DNA from: an uncultured Ruminococcus sp.
Lineage (GTDB): Bacteria > Bacillota > Clostridia > Oscillospirales > CAG-272
Length of the DNA stretch: 14,717 bases
Assembly: GCA_900551005.1 (NCBI GenBank)
Contig: URUL01000050.1
Coordinates: 1 to 14,717 of the forward strand
Direction of reading: 5' to 3'
The position numbers were made by a program, and so were the translations under genes. Positions within the stretch are counted from its first letter, which is position 1. Each line of letters starts with the position of its first letter. The notes beneath the pieces are model-generated. The model was not told the DNA's origin, did not search any database, and saw only the letters and a list, made by a program, of their open reading frames with translations. This document shows positions 1 through 7,617 of this stretch, in pieces.

Positions 1-1110
1 ACGGGAAGCGTCAGTGTATATTTCAATGCCAAAGGGCGCTATGACAGTCTCGGAGCCTATCAATCTCAGGATTCGCCGTATTATTCTTGGTATAATTTCA
101 AAAGTTTCCCCGATGATTATGAATCGTGGTGGGGAATCAAAATATTGCCGCGGGTGAACAGCGACGAGCCCTCGTACAGGAGCTTTCTTTTCGGTGAGGG
201 CGGCGTTATACGCAAATATATGCGCATGGGCATAAGCGGATGGAGATTGGATGTGGCAGACGAGCTGTCGGATGATTTTCTCTTATGCCTTTCCTCTGCC
301 GCGAGAGAGGAAAAGCCCGACGCTATCGTGATCGGTGAGGTCTGGGAGGATGCCTCGAATAAAATTGCTTATTCGAAGCGCAAAAAATATTTTTGCGGCG
401 GAGAGCTTGACAGCGTGATGAACTATCCCATGAAAAACGCCGTTATAGCCTATATCAGAGAGGGAAATGCGAATCTTCTCATATCCGAGGCAAAGCGAAT
501 CTATACGCATTATCCGCGCGAGGTGGCAGATTTCCTCATGAATTTTCTCGGCACGCATGATACTGTCCGCGCCATAACGGCGCTCGGCGGCGCTTCTCCC
601 GAGGGGAAGAGCAATGATGAACTGGCGCATTTGAAAATGAGCACGGCTGAATATGAAACGGCAAGGAAGCGGCTTATGCTCGCATATCTGATGATCGCGA
701 TGCTCCCCGGCGTGCCGTGCATTTACTATGGCGATGAGGCGGGCATGCAGGGATATTCCGACCCGATGAACCGCATGCCGTATCCATGGGGCAGAGAGGA
801 CGAGGAGATACGCGACTTTTATCGCCGCATAGGCTTGATAAGACGCGAAAACGACATTTTTGCCGACGGTGAATTTTACATTGCCTATGCCGATGTCGAT
901 ATCGCCGCTCTCGTGCGTGAAAAGGACGGCGTGCGCCTCTGTGCCCTGATAAACCGCAGTCCAGCCCTGCACACAGTCACGGCGGCGGGCGGCGCAAAAG
1001 ATCTGCTCTCGGGTGCCTGCGGAGAAAAATTCATGCTGGCGGAAACGGGTGCGCTTCTTCTGAAGTCATCTGTCGAAACAAAGCTGAAGGTATGCGGTGG
1101 TGCGGTATGA
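1..1110 (+). CDS. GH13 alpha-amylase-family glycosidase (neopullulanase / cyclomaltodextrinase type), 5' end missing
   Basis: The frame is open from base 1, so this is the C-terminal 369 residues of a longer protein. The window opens on the stretch that reads YFNAKGRYDSLGAYQS and then SPYYSWYNF, typical of intracellular neopullulanase/cyclomaltodextrinase/maltogenic amylase enzymes. The (beta/alpha)8 catalytic motifs are present in order: GWRLDVADE with the nucleophile Asp at 250-252, GEVWED with the acid/base Glu at 337-339, and the transition-state Asp in GTHDT at 559-561. A later segment, GVPCIYYGDEAGMQG, is also family-typical, and a short all-beta C-terminal domain follows. Expected role: hydrolysis of alpha-1,4 (and perhaps alpha-1,6) glucans or cyclodextrins. 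It overlaps the next gene by 4 bases (ATGA). The family call is firm; exact substrate and cellular location cannot be judged without the N-terminus. Confidence 0.93.
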   Translation, partial: TGSVSVYFNAKGRYDSLGAYQSQDSPYYSWYNFKSFPDDYESWWGIKILPRVNSDEPSYRSFLFGEGGVIRKYMRMGISGWRLDVADELSDDFLLCLSSAAREEKPDAIVIGEVWEDASNKIAYSKRKKYFCGGELDSVMNYPMKNAVIAYIREGNANLLISEAKRIYTHYPREVADFLMNFLGTHDTVRAITALGGASPEGKSNDELAHLKMSTAEYETARKRLMLAYLMIAMLPGVPCIYYGDEAGMQGYSDPMNRMPYPWGREDEEIRDFYRRIGLIRRENDIFADGEFYIAYADVDIAALVREKDGVRLCALINRSPALHTVTAAGGAKDLLSGACGEKFMLAETGALLLKSSVETKLKVCGGAV

Positions 1111-1424
1111 GGCGATTTCCGGCTTTACTTATTGCCGCGGCGATTTGCCTTTGCTCCTGCGGTGAGTCTGTCAGCATAAATACCGGAAAGGCGGAGGAAT
1201 ATCCTGTTTACACCGCCGTCCCGGATGACAGGGAGATCATAATTCTCAATACGAGCTCCATGATCATTCATTTTTCCGATTGCAGGTATGCGGAGTTGAT
1301 TGCAAAGAAAAATAAACTGATTACAGAGTATAAATATATTGACTATTTCCTCGGCAGAGGTTATAATAGATGCAAAGTATGCTTTACGGAAAATACCGAT
1401 GAAAGCAATATTTCGGAGGATTAA
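1107..1424 (+). CDS. Small putative lipoprotein with H-x3-C...C-x2-C metal-site-like domain
   Basis: A 105-residue protein. I chose ATG 1107 because it forms an ATGA overlap with the GH13 stop and starts directly on a compact signal peptide (MRRFPALLIAAAICLCSCGE); ATG 1092 would add five residues. The hydrophobic stretch ends in L-C-S-C, a plausible lipobox with lipidated Cys18, so the mature protein would be anchored outside the membrane. The C-terminal part has His55, Cys59, Cys89 and Cys92 in the pattern IILNTSSMIIHFSDC ... GRGYNRCKVC. This resembles the small Cys-rich domain found at the ends of some Gram-positive secreted nucleases and surface proteins (form: VLNTxxKKFHxPxC ... GYxPCxxC), itself reminiscent of the Ada zinc site. 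That similarity is from memory, not from a search. Function unknown. It sits between two glycosidases in the same operon. Confidence 0.72.
   Translation: MRRFPALLIAAAICLCSCGESVSINTGKAEEYPVYTAVPDDREIIILNTSSMIIHFSDCRYAELIAKKNKLITEYKYIDYFLGRGYNRCKVCFTENTDESNISED
1415..1420 (+). promoter_or_regulatory. Ribosome binding site fixing the GH31 start
   Basis: GGAGGA lies 5 bases before ATG 1426 and partly inside the end of the lipoprotein gene. It decides for the start at 1426 over an in-frame ATG at 1339, which would overlap the upstream gene by 86 bases and add a non-family N-terminal extension. Confidence 0.85.
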
Positions 1425-1425
1425 A

Positions 1426-3660
1426 ATGAATTTCAAAGAATTTGACCTTGGCGGCAGAAAGCTGAGAATATCCGCTTTTTCCGATAACGCTGTGAGAATA
1501 TGGATAAGCAGTGATTTCAAGCCAACTTATTTCGAAAAGTACAACATATACAATAAGCCCGACGAGAATGCCGGTGAGCTGCTTGACAACGGGATCAAGG
1601 CGGGAGAGCTTACCGTTACTTACGAAAACGGAGCTATCGCGATGAAGAGTCCGCGTTTTGAGCGCGTGATCAGCCTCGATAACAGCGCCGTAAAGGAAAA
1701 ATCCGCTCTTTTTAACGAGAAGCTCACGGATTTCCGACCCGAAAGAAAGAAGATCGTCGGAGATACCTCCGAGGATGAAGCTATCGAATACGTTGATTTT
1801 GAAAAAGATCCGAAATACATCACCATAAAGACCGAGGGAGAGACATTTTATGGTCTCGGCGAAAGCAATACGGACAGAATCGTGCTCAACGGAAAAACGT
1901 ATCTCGAAAGAGTAATATATGTCCGCTCCGAAATAGTCATTCCTTTCCTCATGACGAAGGCGGGCTACGGCGTGCTCTGCAATTCCACGATATGGCACGG
2001 CGTCGATGTTTGCGATGAGAATGATAAGGAGATCTGCTGGTTCCTGCCGGACGGAGACATAGACTTTTATCTTTTCGCCGGCGACAGCCTGAAAGCTATC
2101 CTCGAGCGCTTTACGTATGTTACGGGCAGACCGATGATCTTGCCGAAATGGGGCTATGGTCTTACCTTCATCGATCAGTATAATGCCGATCAGTTTGAGG
2201 TGATGCGCAATGCCGCGCAATTCCGCGAGAAGAAGATACCGTGCGATACCTTCAGCCTTGAGCCGGGATGGATGGGAGGATATGATTTCACTCCGCAGAA
2301 AAAATGGTATACGCAGCGCTTCTATATCTGCGACTGGATGCGCCGCACGGAAGAGGAATTTACCGCGCATACCCCGCGAGAGCGCCTTTTTACAACAGCG
2401 CTCAGCAGATACGGCTTCAAGCTGCTTCTGTGGCTTTGCTGTAAATATGACTTTACGGCAAATCAGGAGAACCGCGCCGGAAATCCTACCGATTTCGGCA
2501 TAGAGCCTTGGTTCAAACATTTGAAATCTTTCGTTTGCGATGGGGCTGCGGGCTTCAAGATGGATCCCTGCAAGGTTGTCGATACCGCAACGGAAACGCG
2601 TGTATACGCAAACGGCGAGGGTGAGCCTTATATGCACAGCCTGCAATGCACGCTTTACGGCAAGGAAATGTATGAGGGCTATAGTGAATATACCGGTCTG
2701 CGCCCGATGCACCATATGAGCGGCGGCTATACGAGCATGTCGCGCTACAGTGCAACGACGACAGGAGATTCGGGCGGCAAGCATAAAACTCTCGTATGGA
2801 TACTGAACAGCGGTCTGTCCGGCATGTCGAATATCACGTGCGATATGGATATTTTCGCAAAGCACACGATCCATTACTGCTTCTTCACGGCATGGTGTCA
2901 GCTCAACAGCTGGTCGGGCTACAGCCATCCTTGGTGGGCAGGCGACGAGCTGGAAGCTATTTTCACATTCTATGACAGACTCAGATATCATCTGCTTCCT
3001 TATATCTATTCCGCGGCGATAGAATCGCATGTAAGCGGAACGCCTGTTGTTCGTGCCATGCCTATGGAATACGAAGACAAGGCTCTCGAAAATGCAACAT
3101 GTGAGTATATGTTCGGCGACAGCATGCTCGTCGGTTCCTTCTCCGATAAGATCTATCTGCCCGCGGGCGAAGTATGGATAAACGCATGGAACGGCGAGCT
3201 TGTTTCCGGCGGCAGAGAAGTTGATATAGATGTTCCCGAAAACAGAGGCGGTCCTCTCTATATCAAGGGAGGCGCAATAATCCCCACGCAGGCAGATAAG
3301 CAGTTTACCGACTGCAAGGATGACGAGCATCTCACTCTCGAGATCTATCCTGTTGAGGCTTGCAACAGCGCATATACATTCTACGAGGATGACGGCAGAA
3401 CGCAGGCTTATCTCAAGGGCGAACGTGCGAAAACAGAGTTTACGCTCCGCATGATATGCGGCAAGGCGATACTCACGATAGGCAAGCGGGAAGGTCATTT
3501 TGACGGCATGTGCAGCGAGAGAAAGTATGGGGTAAAGGCATATGCCGCCACCTTGCCAAAAGCTGTTTTTGCCGACGGCGAAAAGGTTGACTTTGCATAT
3601 GAGGATGGAATTATTACTTTTGAGGCAGGAACTGCCGGCGAAGTTGTAATAGATTTTTAA
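1426..3660 (+). CDS. Glycoside hydrolase family 31 alpha-glycosidase (alpha-glucosidase / alpha-xylosidase group)
   Basis: A 744-residue protein without signal peptide, so probably cytoplasmic. The N-terminal beta-sandwich (about 1-230) contains the family segment ETFYGLGESN. The barrel starts around residues 235-250 (PMILPKWGYGLTFIDQY). The catalytic nucleophile is predicted to be Asp380 in GFKMDPCK, and the acid/base Asp448 in TTGDSGG; the 68-residue spacing fits the family. RYHLLPYIYSAA and the following TPVVRAMPMEYED are conserved late-barrel and beta-domain segments, then the C-terminal beta-domains run to the end. The enzyme should release a terminal alpha-linked sugar with retention. 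FKMDPCK differs from the KTDFGE seen in E. coli YicI alpha-xylosidase, so I do not assign a substrate. It follows the lipoprotein gene by 1 base and precedes the fucosidase by 25, consistent with one transcript. Confidence 0.92.
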   Translation: MNFKEFDLGGRKLRISAFSDNAVRIWISSDFKPTYFEKYNIYNKPDENAGELLDNGIKAGELTVTYENGAIAMKSPRFERVISLDNSAVKEKSALFNEKLTDFRPERKKIVGDTSEDEAIEYVDFEKDPKYITIKTEGETFYGLGESNTDRIVLNGKTYLERVIYVRSEIVIPFLMTKAGYGVLCNSTIWHGVDVCDENDKEICWFLPDGDIDFYLFAGDSLKAILERFTYVTGRPMILPKWGYGLTFIDQYNADQFEVMRNAAQFREKKIPCDTFSLEPGWMGGYDFTPQKKWYTQRFYICDWMRRTEEEFTAHTPRERLFTTALSRYGFKLLLWLCCKYDFTANQENRAGNPTDFGIEPWFKHLKSFVCDGAAGFKMDPCKVVDTATETRVYANGEGEPYMHSLQCTLYGKEMYEGYSEYTGLRPMHHMSGGYTSMSRYSATTTGDSGGKHKTLVWILNSGLSGMSNITCDMDIFAKHTIHYCFFTAWCQLNSWSGYSHPWWAGDELEAIFTFYDRLRYHLLPYIYSAAIESHVSGTPVVRAMPMEYEDKALENATCEYMFGDSMLVGSFSDKIYLPAGEVWINAWNGELVSGGREVDIDVPENRGGPLYIKGGAIIPTQADKQFTDCKDDEHLTLEIYPVEACNSAYTFYEDDGRTQAYLKGERAKTEFTLRMICGKAILTIGKREGHFDGMCSERKYGVKAYAATLPKAVFADGEKVDFAYEDGIITFEAGTAGEVVIDF

Positions 3661-3685
3661 TGAAATACGAAAGGAGATTTTTACT

Positions 3686-4990
3686 ATGGAACTGATAAGC
3701 AGACACGATTATGAGGTTAAGACCGAATCCGAGCGCCCGCGAAGACTTGATTGGTTCAGGAAGGCAAGATTTGGCATGTTTATACATTACGGTCTTTTTT
3801 CGCAGTTCGGTACCGGCGAATGGTGCATGTATCAGCAAAATTATACCAAAGCCGAATATGAAAAATTTGCCGAGAACTTTGCACCGAAGGAGGGCTGTGC
3901 CGAGGAATGGTGTGCGCTCGCAAAAAAGGCGGGGGCAAAATATGCCGTTCTCACGACACGCCATCACGAAGGCTTTTCTCTTTGGAAATCAGATGTCAAC
4001 CCTTATAACTCATATAATTATTGCGGACGCGATATCGTGCGCGAATTTGTGGATGCCTGCCGCAAATACGATTTGAAAATAGGACTTTATTCATCGCTGA
4101 TGGATTGGCATCATCCGGACGGCTGGCGCTGCGCTTTTGACCCCGAGGCAAGAAAAAGATTTCTTGACTATATTGAGGCACTCAATACAGAGCTTCTGAC
4201 AAACTACGGAAAAATTGACATTCTCTGGTATGATATGCCTTATCCTATGAACAGCAGTGAAGGATGGGACTCAATAAACCGCAATAACAGGCTCCGCAAG
4301 CTTCAGCCGGATATGCTGATAAACAACAGAAGCAAGCTGCAGGAGGATTTTCTGACTCCCGAAGAAAGAGTAAATCCTGCTGACGGCGCTTATTGGGAAG
4401 CCTGCATGACCTTCAACGGAATATCATGGGGATATCTCGATGCCAATCAGGTAGCGCCGTATTCCTATTCGGCACAGAAGATCATCGGCATGCTGAATAC
4501 ATGTACTTCAGGCGGAGGAAACCTGCTGCTGAATATAGGACCCATGCCCGACGGCAGTGTTCCTGCAGATGCTGTCGCACCGCTTGAAGCCGTGGGAAAA
4601 TGGCTCTCGGAAAACGGTGAGGCGGTCTATGGAGAAAAAGCGATCATAGGAAACAGCTACAGCGGCTGTGCCCTTAATCTTTCCAGTGCCTCGATCGATG
4701 AGAAAACGATCTACCTCTGGAACAGGATCTGGAAGAGCGGCGAGCTTCGTCTCGGAGGATATATGGAAGCACCGAAATCGGTAACTTCTCTCGCCACGGG
4801 AGAAAAAATAGATTTTGAGATGGACGGTCACCGCCTTATTCTCAAGAATCTGCCGGAAAAATCCTTTGATAAGCATGCGAATATCGCCGTTATCAAGCTG
4901 GAATTTGATAAAAGTCCGAGATGCCGCTCGGGAAGCTATTATCCGCAAATGCGCTATGGCGAAAATATAGCGGGAGATTTAGTGCAGTGA
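3686..4990 (+). CDS. Alpha-L-fucosidase, glycoside hydrolase family 29
   Basis: A 434-residue protein starting at ATG 3686, 8 bases after AAGGAGA. Family-typical segments are WFRKARFGMFIHYGLFS near residue 25, KYAVLTTRHHEGFSLW (His-His substrate pocket, about 90-105), GLYSSLMDWHHP, and DILWYDMP, whose Asp183 is the expected catalytic nucleophile of retaining GH29 enzymes. GGGNLLLNIGPMPDG near residue 275 closes the barrel, and a short beta-rich tail follows. There is no signal peptide, so it probably acts in the cytoplasm on imported fucosylated oligosaccharides. Together with the GH13 and GH31 genes it suggests an operon for mixed host or dietary glycans. The family is certain; linkage preference and GH29 subfamily are not readable from sequence alone. 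Confidence 0.93.
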   Translation: MELISRHDYEVKTESERPRRLDWFRKARFGMFIHYGLFSQFGTGEWCMYQQNYTKAEYEKFAENFAPKEGCAEEWCALAKKAGAKYAVLTTRHHEGFSLWKSDVNPYNSYNYCGRDIVREFVDACRKYDLKIGLYSSLMDWHHPDGWRCAFDPEARKRFLDYIEALNTELLTNYGKIDILWYDMPYPMNSSEGWDSINRNNRLRKLQPDMLINNRSKLQEDFLTPEERVNPADGAYWEACMTFNGISWGYLDANQVAPYSYSAQKIIGMLNTCTSGGGNLLLNIGPMPDGSVPADAVAPLEAVGKWLSENGEAVYGEKAIIGNSYSGCALNLSSASIDEKTIYLWNRIWKSGELRLGGYMEAPKSVTSLATGEKIDFEMDGHRLILKNLPEKSFDKHANIAVIKLEFDKSPRCRSGSYYPQMRYGENIAGDLVQ

Positions 4991-4991
4991 T

Positions 4992-5663
4992 ATGTATGAG
5001 GCGGAGATAGAGAAGCTTCTTACCGAAAGCGGTGCGAGTCTCGTCGGCTTTTCGGCGCTCGGAGATAATTTATGCGATATGTATCCGCAGTACGGTTATG
5101 CCGTAACGATCGTGCGAAAGCTTGCGGATGCCGTCGTCGAAACGATAAACGGCAGACCGACCATGTCATATTTTCAGCATTACCGCATAACGAATACGAA
5201 GCTCGATCTTATGGCACTGGACGCGATTGATTTCATCGAGCGCAAGGGATACCATGCGCTTCCGGTAGCCGCATCGCAGAGCACGAATGACAAAAAAGAG
5301 GAATATCGCGGAATTTTCCCGCACAAAACGGGAGCGGTTCTCTCCGGTCTCGGCTTTATCGGAAAAAACGGCTTGTTGATAACGCCTCAGTACGGCTCGA
5401 AGGTTCGGCTGACTACGGTACTTACGGATATGCCGCTCGAGCCCAAGAGGGAAAGGCTTTCTTGCCTATGCGGGAGCTGCACGGTTTGCCGCGATGCATG
5501 CCCGGCAGGTGCCATATCGGGAGAAATATATGTTGCGGGAGCGCCGAGAGATACGATATTGGACGCAAAAAAATGCTCCGAGCATATGAAGACCTACAAG
5601 GATATAGGCAGAGGAGCCGTATGCGGAATATGCATGAGTGTCTGCCCCTATAATAAAAAGTAA
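4992..5663 (+). CDS. QueG-like double [4Fe-4S] cluster protein, short form
   Basis: A 223-residue protein whose ATG 4992 lies one base after the fucosidase stop; the only upstream purine stretch (GGGAG, 4972-4976) is far away, so translation is probably coupled. The segment HKTGAVLSGLGFIGKNGLLI and the following YGS...TDMPLEP match the core of epoxyqueuosine reductase (QueG, COG1600). Two ferredoxin-like clusters follow: C160-x2-C163-x2-C166-x3-C170-P, and C195 with C211-x2-C214-x3-C218-P. QueG makes queuosine in tRNA using cobalamin plus two [4Fe-4S] clusters. This protein is much shorter than typical QueG (about 310-380 residues) and ends right after the second cluster. It could therefore be a related redox protein with another substrate. 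Family is clear, function uncertain. It is the last gene of the operon. Confidence 0.8.
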   Translation: MYEAEIEKLLTESGASLVGFSALGDNLCDMYPQYGYAVTIVRKLADAVVETINGRPTMSYFQHYRITNTKLDLMALDAIDFIERKGYHALPVAASQSTNDKKEEYRGIFPHKTGAVLSGLGFIGKNGLLITPQYGSKVRLTTVLTDMPLEPKRERLSCLCGSCTVCRDACPAGAISGEIYVAGAPRDTILDAKKCSEHMKTYKDIGRGAVCGICMSVCPYNKK

Positions 5664-5667
5664 ATAA

Positions 5668-5710
5668 AAAATCCCGTGATTGCCTGAAGAAACAGGTGAA
5701 ACGGGATTTT
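5668..5710. terminator. Bidirectional intrinsic terminator between convergent genes
   Basis: A perfect 10-bp stem (5668-5677 AAAATCCCGT with 5701-5710 ACGGGATTTT) encloses a second small stem (CCTG 5683-5686 with CAGG 5693-5696). A-rich sequence precedes it and T-rich sequence (GCTTTTTTATTTT) follows, so it can end transcription of the glycosidase operon on + and of the metallopeptidase gene on -. Confidence 0.88.
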
Positions 5711-5728
5711 GCTTTTTTATTTTCTTGC

Positions 5729-7165
5729 TCAGCCGCGTGTTATCTTTACTCGCATCTCAGCCCCCGGCTCATCGAGAACTTCGGCGACGAGCTTCCAGCT
5801 TTTCGATACTTCCTTGGGAAATCTGTTCAGCGAATAGGAGCCTGATGCCGCACCGCAATAGAGGGAAGAATCGAATATCGCGGTTTCGGGGTCGTCGGAT
5901 TTATAGAAGAACGGATCCTCCGGTATATCCTTTACATGATAGCAGGGACCATACTTTATAAAGTTGCCGTTTTCATCCGTTATCTTTTCAAAGGCGTTGC
6001 GGATACGAAGGGCATTTCCGAGATCATGACGCGGCATGCCGTTCGGGCGGTTGGAGGAAACGCACTGTGCTTTTGTAAACCACTCGCGGTTGACCTTTTC
6101 ATCGATGAGCCAGAAAACTACGCCGCCTTTGGAATCACCCGGCGTGAGAGCCTCTTCAAAGCCCTCCTTGAGTCTGATCTCACAGAGGAAATATTCATCG
6201 GGGTCAGGAGTCGGAATTTTCAGTATCTGATATTTTTTCGAGCAGGTGGAATGAAGCGTATATACACCGTCTTCCTTTGCCTCTATCTCGTCTGCCCAGC
6301 CGAGATAAAAGCGCTGATACGGGTCGATATAGGCGGGGCGTGTGCCACCCGCGAGGTGATTTCCGCAGGACATCAGTGAAAAGTTCAGCGGGAGGGGCCA
6401 GCCGAAAACATAATCTGCGGGAGGAGTATAGCGGCAATACATATCCTGCGCGCCTACGTTATGCGCGAGCTCATGCGAGGGTGTTCCTATGGTGACGGGA
6501 CCTTTTCCGCTGTGCTCGCCTACATTCGAAATACGGACGACCTTGACGCCGCCGCGCATCTCGACATCCGTGGGTTGACTTGTTCCGTGAACCATAAAGC
6601 GGTGCGTCGGAAGAGGAGCGTTTTCGTAGTCGGGAGCCTTATATTCGGGATCCGGTTTTGTCGTTGCATGGTCAAAGCCCGCATTGAGTATGATGATAGC
6701 AAGCTCATCGGGTGTGATGATGCCGTCGCCGTTTTTATCATATTTGGCAAAATCTATGTACGGGTCGCAGGCGGCAACGATATGACGAATGGCTTTTGCG
6801 GCGGCACTGCCGTTGTCATAGCCTTCAAGATTTCGAAGAGCCGCGGGATGGTTGAGCTTTACCGTGACGGAAAGTACGCCTTCAGGGGCATCTGCGCTCT
6901 GAGGATGATCGATGTGCACGGGATAAAACCAGAATTTATCCTGTGTCATCTCCTTATAAAAATCCATCATCGAATGGCAGTTTTCACCGAAAAATCTGTC
7001 ATGGCAGTCAGCAGGCTTTGTCATAGCCCATTGCTCTCCGTAGTAGGGAGAGGTCTTATCCGTGAGAAGCTCGGGATGCTCCGGAGTATAATGGCTTATT
7101 CCTTCGCCGCTGGGGTCAAAGCTTGCTATGACGATGAGCAGAGGTGCGGGTGTTATCGGTTTCAT
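5729..7165 (-). CDS. M6-type (immune inhibitor A-like) zinc metallopeptidase with EF-hand loop
   Basis: A 478-residue protein. The zinc site is HELAHNVGAQD (residues 231-241), the HExxHxxGxxD form of M6 peptidases, with His231, His235 and probably Asp241 as ligands and Glu232 catalytic; SLMSCG (Met265) looks like the Met-turn. Residues 143-154 (DKNGDGIITPDE) form a canonical EF-hand calcium loop; Asp/Asn-rich segments here are common in the family. ATG 7165 is preferred over ATG 7219 because AAAGGA lies about 9 bases upstream and the longer start falls at the predicted -10 box. No signal peptide or membrane segment is visible: the first strand (LLIVIASF) is part of the fold. M6 enzymes are usually secreted, so this may be cytoplasmic or leave by another route. 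The gene is monocistronic, with its own promoter and terminator. Confidence 0.85.
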   Translation of the reverse strand: MKPITPAPLLIVIASFDPSGEGISHYTPEHPELLTDKTSPYYGEQWAMTKPADCHDRFFGENCHSMMDFYKEMTQDKFWFYPVHIDHPQSADAPEGVLSVTVKLNHPAALRNLEGYDNGSAAAKAIRHIVAACDPYIDFAKYDKNGDGIITPDELAIIILNAGFDHATTKPDPEYKAPDYENAPLPTHRFMVHGTSQPTDVEMRGGVKVVRISNVGEHSGKGPVTIGTPSHELAHNVGAQDMYCRYTPPADYVFGWPLPLNFSLMSCGNHLAGGTRPAYIDPYQRFYLGWADEIEAKEDGVYTLHSTCSKKYQILKIPTPDPDEYFLCEIRLKEGFEEALTPGDSKGGVVFWLIDEKVNREWFTKAQCVSSNRPNGMPRHDLGNALRIRNAFEKITDENGNFIKYGPCYHVKDIPEDPFFYKSDDPETAIFDSSLYCGAASGSYSLNRFPKEVSKSWKLVAEVLDEPGAEMRVKITRG

Positions 7166-7174
7166 ATTTGTTTT

Positions 7175-7181
7175 TTCCTTT
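7175..7181 (-). promoter_or_regulatory. Ribosome binding site of the M6 peptidase gene
   Basis: On the minus strand AAAGGAA lies about 9 bases before ATG 7165. It decides for the 478-residue form rather than the 18-residue longer one. Confidence 0.75.
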
Positions 7182-7217
7182 CGATAAGTCGAGGTAAATC
7201 CTCTTTTTCCGAAATGC

Positions 7218-7246
7218 ATTTTATCACATTGAGTCAGTCATGTCAA
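7218..7246 (-). promoter_or_regulatory. Sigma-A-type promoter of the M6 peptidase gene
   Basis: Read on the minus strand: -35 TTGACA (7241-7246), 17-bp spacer, -10 TAAAAT (7218-7223) preceded by TGA, an extended -10. Predicted transcription start is near 7211, leaving a leader of about 45 bases. The repeat AGTCATG (+ strand 7236-7242 and 7248-7254, 12 bases apart) flanks and overlaps the -35 box and could be an operator. Confidence 0.8.
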
Positions 7247-7347
7247 GAGTCATGCCGAATTTCCGCAAATTCGCGCTCAAACTGCGCGATGCGCCCGTTT
7301 TTCTCCGCAAATCGGCAAAATGCCTGTCGCCCATCCATAGAAAAATA

Positions 7348-7376
7348 TTGACTTTATGGCGGTTTTGAGATATACT
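7348..7376 (+). promoter_or_regulatory. Sigma-A-type promoter for the cysE-phosphatase operon
   Basis: TTGACT (7348-7353), exactly 17 bases, then TATACT (7371-7376). Predicted start of transcription is about 7383, which leaves roughly 240 bases before the cysE start. It is divergent from the M6 promoter, the two -35 boxes being about 100 bases apart. Confidence 0.8.
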
Positions 7377-7617
7377 GAATAAAAAGGAAGCGGTCGAGAG
7401 GATCCGTGCCGAGGCCATCGCCGCATACGGTGAAAAGCGGGGCGATGGCTATACGTATGCCATGGCGGCAAATTCCGTCATGTCTGCGCCGGAGGGATAT
7501 CTTCATATGGCGGTTTTTCGCTTATCCGGGCAAGAATATTTTATTAAAGGAGAAGCTCGCAAATACCTTGCATTTCATGCTTGCCGCATGCGGATGCTTT
7601 GTATTTCGGATGCATGA
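7369..7617 (+). other. Open frame with protein-like sequence but no usual start codon, upstream of cysE
   Basis: After a stop at 7366 the frame stays open to TGA 7615-7617. From 7378 it reads NKKEAVERIRAEAIAAYG, then a segment with YTYAMAANSV and APEGYLHMAVFRL, ending CMLCISDA-like after a Lys/Arg-rich part (exact end MLCISDA). It looks more like a real protein than the overlapping frame does. The only starts are CTG 7375, which lies inside the -10 box, or the internal ATG 7462, giving 51 residues. It could be a small gene with an unusual start, a remnant with a lost start, or chance. It ends 4 bases before the cysE start, so coupling is possible. I do not recognise the product. Confidence 0.3.
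7413..7450 (+). repeat. Inverted repeat in the cysE leader
   Basis: GGCCATCGCC (7413-7422) can pair with GGCGATGGCT (7441-7450): nine Watson-Crick pairs plus one G-U, loop of 18 bases. A second, competing pairing is GCATAC (7423-7428) with GTATGC (7455-7460). There is no T-run after it, so it is not a simple terminator, and I see no T-box consensus (GGGTGGTACC-like) in the leader. Confidence 0.5.

Noticed and set aside
1339..1425. Earlier in-frame start for the GH31 gene
   Set aside because: It lies inside the lipoprotein gene, and a strong ribosome binding site stands exactly before ATG 1426.
1384..3498. 704-codon open frame on the minus strand opposite the GH31 gene
   Set aside because: It has no recognisable domain and an Arg/Ile/His-rich shadow composition; the + strand carries an unmistakable GH31 enzyme with its catalytic residues.
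6461..7351. 296-codon open frame on the plus strand opposite the M6 peptidase
   Set aside because: It is antisense to a gene with clear HExxH and EF-hand motifs and shows no protein-family features of its own.
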